Source: JAJYVT01 sp036796435 (GTDB taxonomy: Bacteria; Actinomycetota; Acidimicrobiia; Acidimicrobiales; RAAP-2). Taken from it: DNA of 10,241 nt. Both the position numbers and the translations under genes were made by a program. Location of the stretch: the NCBI GenBank assembly GCA_036796435.1, contig DAIRCY010000092.1:1-10241 (forward strand). The letters are read 5' to 3'. A model generated the notes under the pieces. It did no database searches, was not told the DNA's origin, and saw only the letters and a list, made by a program, of their open reading frames with translations. Within the stretch, counting starts at the first letter, position 1, and each line of letters opens with the position of its first letter. Positions 1 to 4,807 of this stretch are shown here, piece after piece.

Positions 1-800
1 ATCTCCGACTGCTCCCACATGCCGTCCGGTGACGTCGCGGCGCCCTGCGCGTTCCCTCCTCGGCCAGCGCCGACGATCGTGAGGCGCGCCGGCTGGAGGC
101 CGGCCAGGATGTCGTCGAGCTCGCCGTAGCCCGTCGCGACCCCAGTGATCCGGCTGCTCCTGTGCGAGAGCTCCTCGATGCGGTCGAGGCTCGGGCCGAT
201 CAGGTTCCGCAGCGCCTCGACGGAGTCCGCCGTGCGGCGCTCCGACAGGTCGAAGACCATGCGCTCTGCTTCGTCGATCGTGGCTGTGACGTCTTCGGGC
301 ACGGCGTACCCGAGCTCGGCGAGCTCGCCTGCGACTCCGATCAGCCGGCGCAGGAGCGCGTGCTCCTCGACGATCCGGGCGTAGTGACCCGCGTTTGCGA
401 GCGACGGGGTGTTGGACTGCAACGAGACCAGCACGGTCGGGTCCCCCACCTGCTCGATGAGGCCTCTCCGGCGGAGCTCGTCGGCGACCGTGACAGCGTC
501 CACCGGCTCACCGGCCTCGAACAGCGAGGTGATCGCCGAGAAGATGTGGCCGTGCGCAGGCTTGTAGAAGTCGCCCGCGCTGCACGTCTCGATCGCGGCC
601 ACGACGGCGTCGGTCGACAGGAGCATCGCCCCGAGGAGCGACTCCTCGGCATCGAGGTCGTGCGGCGGGACCCGTGGCTGGCGGCCGATGGCCGTCAACC
701 CGGGTCCTCCGCCCCCCTCGTCGTAGCCTCCTCCGGACCCGCCCCCGGGCGCTCCGGGCCGGATCCGGCGTTGGCGGTCGTCGTCGATGGCCTGCACCAT
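1..800 (-). CDS. dnaB: Replicative DNA helicase DnaB, N-terminal part, runs off the left edge
   Basis: This is the hexameric replication-fork helicase, cut by the window edge after 266 codons. The ATG at 800 opens a frame that stays open to base 1. Residues 1-44 are a glycine-rich leader. The family's N-terminal domain starts at VPPHDLDAEESLLGAML (about 44-60), followed by GDFYKPAHGHIF, the helical linker (LSERRTADSVEALRNLIGP), and the start of the RecA-like domain with TGYGELDDILAGLQPARLTIVGA (about 222-245). The Walker A motif (normally RPSMGKT or similar) should come next. Instead the frame reads GRGGNAQGAATSPDGMWEQSE, with no G-K-T/S. The ribosome site is weak (AGGTAGG). It follows rplI at 213 bp, as in many bacteria. 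Identity of the N-terminal 245 residues is secure; the tail is unexplained. Confidence 0.93.
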   Translation of the reverse strand, partial: MVQAIDDDRQRRIRPGAPGGGSGGGYDEGGGGPGLTAIGRQPRVPPHDLDAEESLLGAMLLSTDAVVAAIETCSAGDFYKPAHGHIFSAITSLFEAGEPVDAVTVADELRRRGLIEQVGDPTVLVSLQSNTPSLANAGHYARIVEEHALLRRLIGVAGELAELGYAVPEDVTATIDEAERMVFDLSERRTADSVEALRNLIGPSLDRIEELSHRSSRITGVATGYGELDDILAGLQPARLTIVGAGRGGNAQGAATSPDGMWEQSE

Positions 801-1013
801 GGCCTACCTACCTTGGGCGAACCGGGCTGGGGATGTGTAGACCCGAAACTTGGGGATTTCGGTCGGTTTCTCCCAGGACAACCCTGTGAACATGGCTGTG
901 GACAACCCGCGGCCCCTGTGGACGGGGGCAGGCGGGCGCGTCGGCACGACGCCATGGTGCACACGGGGGTGTGACGCTCGGTTCGCCGGTGCTCCGGCCG
1001 GACCGGCGGGGCC
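801..1013 (-). promoter_or_regulatory. rplI-dnaB intergenic region with DnaA-box-like cluster
   Basis: This 213-bp gap holds no convincing gene. Read on the minus strand, it carries CCGTCCACA (925-917), TTGTCCACA (905-897), ATGTTCACA (893-885) and TTGTCCTGG (881-873). The last three start exactly 12 bp apart. TTGTCCACA is the preferred actinobacterial DnaA box and CCGTCCACA fits its degenerate form; the other two are weaker. The region presumably also contains the dnaB promoter, but no clear -35/-10 pair could be picked. DnaA control of dnaB, or a DnaA-titrating site, is inferred. Confidence 0.5.
984..1008 (-). terminator. Weak stem-loop just after rplI
   Basis: A 7-bp GC-only inverted repeat (CGCCGGT / ACCGGCG) with an 11-nt loop lies 5 bases past the rplI stop codon. 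There is no T-run after it, so it would be at best a partial terminator or a processing signal between rplI and dnaB. In sequence this GC-rich, such a stem can arise by chance. Confidence 0.25.
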
Positions 1014-1463
1014 TCAGTCGGCCGCGACGACCTCCACCATGACGGACGTCGCCACATCGTTGAAGAGGCGGACGGGCACCTCGTAGGTCCCGGTCGTCTT
1101 GATGGGTTCGGCGAGGGAGAAGGCGTGGCGGTCCACCTCGAGCCCCTTCTGCTCACGGACCGCCTGGGCGACCTCGGCGACGCCTACCGAGCCGAAGAGC
1201 CTGCCGCTCGACCCCGCCCGCGCGCTGATGCGCAGCGTGGCCCCCGCCAGGACCTGCGCCTTCGCCTCGGCCGCTTGGCGGTCGTTCGCCTCGCGCAGGT
1301 CCCGGGCGCGTCTCATCGACGTCGCCTGCGCCTGGACGCCCGTGGCGGCGGCGAGCCCGAGGCGTCCCGGAAAGAGGAAATTGCGCGCGTAGCCGTCCGC
1401 GACCTCGACGATGTCCCCGCGCCGGCCGATGCCCTCGACGTCGTGACGCAGAAGGACCTTCAT
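1014..1463 (-). CDS. rplI: 50S ribosomal protein L9
   Basis: L9 binds 23S rRNA near the base of the L1 stalk and helps keep reading frame during translation. The 149-residue length is the family's usual size. The N-terminal RNA-binding domain carries the L9 signature (MKVLLRHDVEGIGRRGDIVEVADGYARNFLFPGRLGLA, residues 1-38, shown here for recognition in part only by its GDIVEVADGYARNFLFP core). A long connecting helix (about 45-75) and the C-terminal domain (about 78-149, with GRLFGSVG) follow. The ATG overlaps the rpsR stop by 4 bases (ATGA), and GAGGAG sits 2 nt upstream inside rpsR, so translation is probably coupled to S18. It is the last gene of the rpsF-ssb-rpsR-rplI group. Confidence 0.97.
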   Translation of the reverse strand: MKVLLRHDVEGIGRRGDIVEVADGYARNFLFPGRLGLAAATGVQAQATSMRRARDLREANDRQAAEAKAQVLAGATLRISARAGSSGRLFGSVGVAEVAQAVREQKGLEVDRHAFSLAEPIKTTGTYEVPVRLFNDVATSVMVEVVAAD

Positions 1464-2026
1464 CGCTCCTCGCCCCCGTCCGCGGCCGCCTCCGCCGATC
1501 CGTTCGCCTCGACGGCCTGCTCCGTCGCCGTCACGTCCACGTCGTCTCGTGGCGACGCGGCATCGGTCGCGGCCGAACCGTTCGCTCCCGCACCGGCCGG
1601 TCCGCGCTCGTCACGGCCGCGCTCGTCACGGCCGCGCTCGTCGCGGCCACCGCCCAGTCCGCGGTCGCCGCCCGGTCCGCGGTCACCGCCCGGTCCGCGG
1701 TCGCCGCGGTCACCGCGGTCACCGCGCCCGCCTCGCGCGCCGGGCCGTTCCGTCACGGTGCGCTGCGTGTAGGGCAGCAGGACGAGCTCGCGGGCGTTCT
1801 TGATGGCTTCAGCGATGTCGCGCTGGTGCTGCGCGCAGTTCCCGGTGACCCGGCGCGAGCGGATCTTGCCGCGGTCGCTCATGAACTTGCGCAGGAGCGG
1901 CACGTCCTTGTAGTCGACCCAGTCCACGCCGTCTCGGCACAGCGCGCACGGCTTCTTCTTGATCCTCCGGTTCAGATCCTTGGGTGCGCGGCGGGAGGTC
2001 CCACCCCGGAAATTGCTGCGTGCCAT
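1460..2026 (-). CDS. rpsR: 30S ribosomal protein S18 with a long low-complexity C-terminal tail
   Basis: S18 pairs with S6 on the platform of the 30S subunit. The core, residues 1 to about 90, is clear: RRIKKKPCALC, VDYKDVPLLRKFMSDRGKI, RSRRVTGNCAQHQRDIA and NARELVLLPYT. C27, C30, C64 and H67 form the zinc-binding (C+) set. The protein is 188 residues, while S18 is usually about 75-90. The extra 98 or so residues are a repetitive Gly/Arg/Asp region (RGDRGD, GPGGDR, RDERG units, about 96-141) followed by an acidic Ala-rich end (about 142-188). The start at 2026 is fixed by MARSN and by a 1-base overlap with the ssb stop (TGATG). A longer in-frame start at 2371 would lie antiphase inside ssb and is not believed. 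GAAGGG/AGGAG upstream within ssb serves as ribosome site. Confidence 0.95.
   Translation of the reverse strand: MARSNFRGGTSRRAPKDLNRRIKKKPCALCRDGVDWVDYKDVPLLRKFMSDRGKIRSRRVTGNCAQHQRDIAEAIKNARELVLLPYTQRTVTERPGARGGRGDRGDRGDRGPGGDRGPGGDRGLGGGRDERGRDERGRDERGPAGAGANGSAATDAASPRDDVDVTATEQAVEANGSAEAAADGGEER
1604..1723 (+). repeat. Tandem repeats inside the rpsR tail
   Basis: Two adjoining in-frame minisatellites encode the S18 tail. Three 15-bp units lie at 1604-1618, 1619-1633 and 1634-1648 (first two identical, third with one change) and encode RDERG repeats on the minus strand. Three 18-bp units at 1652-1669, 1670-1687 and 1688-1705 (GPGGDR-type) are followed by two 9-bp units at 1706-1714 and 1715-1723 (GDR). 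All unit lengths are multiples of three, so copy-number changes would alter tail length without breaking the frame. Confidence 0.9.
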
Positions 2027-2481
2027 CAGAAGGGCTCCTCGTCGTAACCGAATCCTGCCGTCTCGGCCTGGCGCGGCGCGGGCGCAGGCCGCGCGCCGCG
2101 TGCGCCCTCGCCGGGCCCACGCCGTTCGTTCTTCGTCACCTGGGCGGTAGCCCAGCGCAGGGAGGGTCCGATCTCGTCCGCGACGACCTCGACCTTGGAA
2201 CGGCGGTCGCCGTCGGGCGTCTCCCAGCTCCGCTGCTCGAGCCGGCCGCAGACGACCACCCGCGCCCCGCGGGTGAGGCTCTCGCTCACGTTCTCGGCCA
2301 TCTCCCTCCAGCACACGATGTCGAAGAAGCTGGTCTGCTCCTCCCACTCCTGGGTCTGGCGGTTCTGCCACCGGCGGTTCACGGCCAATCCGAACGACGC
2401 CGTGGGCTGACCGGTGTTCGTGAAGCGCAACTCGGGGTCCCTCGTCACGTTGCCCACGAGCGTCACGCTGTTGTCCGGCAT
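2026..2481 (-). CDS. ssb: Single-stranded DNA-binding protein
   Basis: SSB coats single-stranded DNA in replication and repair and recruits partners through its C-terminal tip. The 151-residue product has the OB fold at about 1-112: MPDNSVTLVGNVTRDPELRF, TASFGLAVNRRW, SFFDIVCWREMAENVSESL, RGARVVVCGRLEQRSWE and SKVEVVADEIGPSLRWA. Aromatic residues expected to stack on DNA are present (W38, F52, F53, W58, W86). A short Gly/Pro/Arg linker leads to the acidic tip GYDEEPF, equivalent to the DDDIPF-type tip. The ATG at 2481 has GGAGGAG 5-6 nt upstream; a longer open frame starting at 2739 overlaps rpsF and is rejected. It lies 46 bp after rpsF, and its stop overlaps the rpsR start. Confidence 0.97.
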   Translation of the reverse strand: MPDNSVTLVGNVTRDPELRFTNTGQPTASFGLAVNRRWQNRQTQEWEEQTSFFDIVCWREMAENVSESLTRGARVVVCGRLEQRSWETPDGDRRSKVEVVADEIGPSLRWATAQVTKNERRGPGEGARGARPAPAPRQAETAGFGYDEEPF

Positions 2482-2527
2482 GGTGTCTCCTCCTCGTCCC
2501 TCTTCGTCGCCGTTGCGAGAAAGAGGA

Positions 2528-3079
2528 TCAGCCTGTCGCCGGCCCGGCGCCGTCCGCCGCTGCCTCCGACGACGCGCCGTCCTCCGCCCCCTCGGGCGTG
2601 CCGACAGGTGCGGCGGCGCTCCCCTGCTGCCCGACGAGCGTCTCATCTTCGCCGCCGGGTGCGCGACCCGCATCTTCGCCGCGCCCGCTCCCCTCGCTGC
2701 GAGGGCCCCGTCCGCTCTGTCCGCGTGAGGCGGGCCCACGCGTGCCCGGCCTGGCGTGGCTCGCGGCGCCGGACGCGACGCGCTGGGCGATCTTGTCGGG
2801 AATGCGGATGACCTTGTAGCGCAGGACCTCGTCGGCGAGGGTGAGGAGCCGCTCGATCTCGGCGACCGTCCTCGGCACCCCGGAGAGCTCGACCACCACG
2901 TAGTAGCCCTCGCGACGGTGCTTCACCTCGTAGGCGAAGGGGCGGCGCCCCCACCGGTCCACGTGACCAGGGACGCCCTCGTTGGCGCGGATCGTCTCGA
3001 GCAAGCGGTCGACGACCGCCTGGATCGCGGGCGCTTCGGCGCCGGCGTCGAAGATGACCATGGCTTCGTAGGGCCGCAT
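2528..3079 (-). CDS. rpsF: 30S ribosomal protein S6 with a long disordered C-terminal tail
   Basis: S6 binds S18 and 16S rRNA helix 23 on the 30S platform. The first 100 residues are a typical S6: MRPYEAMVIFDAGAE, DRWGRRPFAYEVKHRREGYY, VVELSG and LRYKVIRIPDKIAQR. Actinobacterial S6 usually ends near residue 96, but this protein has 183. The extra 83 residues are a basic Gly/Arg/Ser stretch (about 104-140) followed by an acidic Gly/Ala/Glu stretch to the end. The ATG at 3079 is chosen because GGAGGTGA lies 7 nt upstream and because the S6 fold starts there; an earlier ATG at 3175 would add 32 unrelated residues. First gene of the operon, preceded by a stem-loop that may bind S6:S18. Confidence 0.96.
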   Translation of the reverse strand: MRPYEAMVIFDAGAEAPAIQAVVDRLLETIRANEGVPGHVDRWGRRPFAYEVKHRREGYYVVVELSGVPRTVAEIERLLTLADEVLRYKVIRIPDKIAQRVASGAASHARPGTRGPASRGQSGRGPRSEGSGRGEDAGRAPGGEDETLVGQQGSAAAPVGTPEGAEDGASSEAAADGAGPATG

Positions 3080-3086
3080 GTGCGGC

Positions 3087-3139
3087 TCACCTCCCTCCGG
3101 ACCGGGGGCCTCGTGGCCCCCGGGCCCCGGTCGGTCCGG
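3087..3139 (-). promoter_or_regulatory. Candidate S6:S18 leader stem-loop and rpsF ribosome site
   Basis: On the minus strand, a 9-bp perfect stem (CCGGGGGCC at 3123-3115, ACGA loop, GGCCCCCGG at 3110-3102) is enclosed by a 5-bp outer stem (CCGGA at 3139-3135, TCCGG at 3101-3097). An 11-nt one-sided bulge (CCGACCGGGGC) separates the two on the 5' side. The outer stem ends 2 bases before the rpsF Shine-Dalgarno GGAGGTGA (3094-3087). Many bacteria control rpsF with an RNA leader that binds the S6:S18 complex through a bulged stem with a CCG element. Position and shape fit, but the match has not been tested against a covariance model. Confidence 0.45.
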
Positions 3140-3198
3140 GGCAGGGTTCTCTGTCTCTTGCCGCAACCGGTGCATCGCAGCGCGCCGAGGCGGAGGAA

Positions 3199-3204
3199 AG
3201 CGTA
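3199..3204 (-). promoter_or_regulatory. Possible -10 element for the rpsF operon
   Basis: TACGCT (TAnnnT form, minus strand) lies in the 156-bp gap between panB and rpsF, about 120 bp before the rpsF start and just upstream of the leader stem-loop. No recognisable -35 is seen, so this is a weak call. Confidence 0.25.
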
Positions 3205-3235
3205 GCCGACCCTGCCGGCTCCACGGCGCGGCGGC

Positions 3236-4126
3236 TCAGGCCTCTGCCGCGCCGTCCGCCAGCTCGAGGTCCAGCTCCGCCGAGCCGTGGTAGCTCTCGG
3301 CGTCTGCGGGAAAGGCGCCCCGGCGTACGTCGGACGCGAAGGCGGCGATCGCTGCGGTGGCAGCGTCGGCGAGCTGGGCGTACTGCCGCACGAACTTCGG
3401 CACCGGGCCCTTTCCGAGACCGAGGAGGTCGTGGAAGACGAGCACCTGGCCGTCACAGTGTGGGCCGGCGCCGATGCCGATCGTCGGGATGGAGACCTCG
3501 TCGGTCACCCGGGCGGCCACCACGTCGGGCACCCCTTCGAGGACGACGGCGAAGCACCCGGCGCTCTCGAGCGCGCGGGCCGAGGCGAGGAGCGCACGCG
3601 CGCCGTCGGCGTCACGTGCCTGGACCCGGTAGCCCCCCATCGGGAGCACCGACTGGGGCGTGAGCCCGAGATGGCCCACGACCGGGATCTCGGCGCGCAC
3701 GATCGCCTCGACCACCCCGGCCCGCTCGACTCCGCCCTCGAGCTTCACGCACCCGGCTCCGGCACGCACGAGGGCGGCCGCGTTGGCGACGGCGTCGTCG
3801 ATGGAGATGTGGTAGCTCATCCAAGGCATGTCGCCGACGATGAGCGCGGAGGGGCGAGCGCGCGCGACCGCTGCCGTGTGGCGCACCATGTCGTCGATCG
3901 TGACGTGCAACGTGTCGGGGTAGCCGAGGACGTTGTTCGCGACGGAGTCGCCGACGAGGATCATGTCGACGCCGCCGGCGTCCGCCATCCGCGCGCCGGG
4001 CTCGTCGTAGGCGGTCAGCATCACGACGGGTTCGGCGCCCGATCGGCGCTTGCGCGCCCGCAGCATCGGGACGGTGAGCGGGCCGCGGGGCTGCCCGGGT
4101 CGTATCGCGGTAGGGCTGTCTGTCAC
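3236..4126 (-). CDS. panB: 3-methyl-2-oxobutanoate hydroxymethyltransferase (ketopantoate hydroxymethyltransferase)
   Basis: PanB transfers a hydroxymethyl group from 5,10-methylenetetrahydrofolate to 2-oxoisovalerate, the first committed step to pantothenate and coenzyme A. The 296-residue product shows the TIM-barrel family motifs: VVMLTAYDEPGARMADAGG, ILVGDSVANNVLGY (D60/S61, Mg and ketoacid binding), VGDMPWMSYH (D99), CVKLEGG (K128, E130), GHLGLTPQSV and VVLEGVPD (E197, catalytic Glu), then IPTIGIGAGPHCDGQVLV. The start is GTG at 4126 with AGGAGG 4 nt before it. The ATG overlapping it at 4128 is followed at once by TGA and cannot start the protein. It sits between the DUF5318 gene and rpsF, 132 and 156 bp away, and may share a transcript with either. 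Confidence 0.96.
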   Translation of the reverse strand: MTDSPTAIRPGQPRGPLTVPMLRARKRRSGAEPVVMLTAYDEPGARMADAGGVDMILVGDSVANNVLGYPDTLHVTIDDMVRHTAAVARARPSALIVGDMPWMSYHISIDDAVANAAALVRAGAGCVKLEGGVERAGVVEAIVRAEIPVVGHLGLTPQSVLPMGGYRVQARDADGARALLASARALESAGCFAVVLEGVPDVVAARVTDEVSIPTIGIGAGPHCDGQVLVFHDLLGLGKGPVPKFVRQYAQLADAATAAIAAFASDVRRGAFPADAESYHGSAELDLELADGAAEA

Positions 4127-4258
4127 ATGCCCTCCTGTTCTGGAGTCTCTGGTTCTCTTTCGGGGTGGGGTGATCCGTACGAGTGTGTGTCTCGCTGTGT
4201 CGTGCAGGTGCCGCCCAAGTGCAGCCCCGCTGCGACGACGCTATACCCCCGTCTGCCC

Positions 4259-4690
4259 CTATCCCCCCTGGCCCCCCGCGCCGGCCGTGCGGCCGCCGGC
4301 GGGGTACTTGCGCAGCAGGTGGTGCCACGCACAGCCGGGACAGACCTCGACGTCGTAACAGAGCACCGGCTCACGGCGGCGGCGCAGCCGCTCGAGCTCG
4401 GTCGCTGTCCCGGGGCACCGGCCGCCGGCGGCCAGTCCCGCCCCGAAGACGTACGTCACCTGGACCGTCCCCTCTTCGCCGCAGATCGGGCACTCGTCTC
4501 CGAGCGGCCGTCCGACGTTGCGCGCGGCGCGCAGGAGCTCGGGGTGGGCATCGCAGACGTCGTCGACGCCGACCCGTCCTCGGCGCACCTCGCGCACGAC
4601 GGCGTCGCGCACGAGGCGGTACTCGACGCGAGCTTCTCGCACGGGCTCCTCGACGCGTCTCGGCGCGCCACCTCCCGGCCGGAAAGTCAC
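4259..4690 (-). CDS. DUF5318 zinc-ribbon protein, function unknown
   Basis: A small actinobacterial protein resembling M. tuberculosis Rv0049 (recalled, not searched). Its 143 residues contain VDDVCDAHPELLRAARNVG (about 42-60), a CPIC knuckle (C67/C70), a TYVFGAGL segment, and a second knuckle CPGC (C117/C120) in the VEVCPGCAWHHLLRKY block. The two CxxC pairs suggest one bound zinc. No enzymatic motif is visible. GTG at 4690 is the likely start: TAGCCT, a good -10, lies 6 bp upstream, which would give a leaderless mRNA. A second GTG at 4642 (residue 17) follows a GAGGAG and would match the mycobacterial N-terminus better. The gene is divergent from the PadR gene and lies upstream of panB. Confidence 0.85.
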   Translation of the reverse strand: MTFRPGGGAPRRVEEPVREARVEYRLVRDAVVREVRRGRVGVDDVCDAHPELLRAARNVGRPLGDECPICGEEGTVQVTYVFGAGLAAGGRCPGTATELERLRRRREPVLCYDVEVCPGCAWHHLLRKYPAGGRTAGAGGQGG

Positions 4691-4696
4691 GGGGCG

Positions 4697-4702
4697 AGGC
4701 TA
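4697..4702 (-). promoter_or_regulatory. -10 element for a leaderless DUF5318 transcript
   Basis: TAGCCT (TAnnnT) on the minus strand is followed by CGCCCC and then the GTG start codon, so transcription would begin at or next to the start codon. No Shine-Dalgarno sequence is present there. Leaderless mRNAs are common in actinobacteria. No -35 match is seen. Confidence 0.35.
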
Positions 4703-4780
4703 TCGCCGGGGGGCTGCCGTCCGGCCGGAACCTCGCCCAGCGGGTCCCGTCGGTGGGCCGGCGAATGGTCGGGCGCCCGT

Positions 4781-4797
4781 TATATCGGACCGATATA
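4781..4797. promoter_or_regulatory. 17-bp perfect palindrome, candidate PadR operator in the divergent promoter
   Basis: TATATCGG-A-CCGATATA has 8-bp perfect arms around one central base and is an AT-rich island in about 70% GC sequence. Its right arm overlaps TATAGT (4794-4799), a good plus-strand -10 only 8 bp before the PadR-family gene's ATG at 4808. Its left arm supplies TATAAC on the minus strand (4785-4780), a possible -10 towards the DUF5318 gene. A protein bound here would block both promoters. PadR-family regulators usually bind palindromes near their own gene, so self-control is the simplest reading. Confidence 0.6.
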
Positions 4798-4799
4798 GT
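4794..4799 (+). promoter_or_regulatory. -10 element for a leaderless PadR-ino1 transcript
   Basis: TATAGT lies 8 bp upstream of the ATG at 4808, with no Shine-Dalgarno sequence between them, so the mRNA probably starts at or beside the start codon. The element overlaps the palindrome at 4781-4797. Confidence 0.45.
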
Positions 4800-4807
4800 C
4801 TCGGGCG

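Noticed and set aside
162..974. 270-codon open frame on the plus strand
   Set aside because: It is antisense to dnaB, whose N-terminal domain is unmistakable on the other strand.
695..1156. Possible small gene between rplI and dnaB (as Rv0057 in M. tuberculosis)
   Set aside because: The frame overlaps both neighbours, is Pro/Arg/Ser-rich without a domain, and has no ribosome site.
1604..1723. CRISPR array from the tandem repeats
   Set aside because: Units are 9-18 bp, directly adjacent with no spacers, and encode a regular amino-acid repeat in rpsR.
1460..2371. Longer rpsR start adding 115 residues
   Set aside because: The extra part lies in another frame of ssb, while MARSN at 2026 matches the usual S18 N-terminus and overlaps the ssb stop.
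3287..4798. 503-codon open frame on the plus strand
   Set aside because: It is antisense to panB and the DUF5318 gene, both of which have clear family motifs, and has no recognisable domain.
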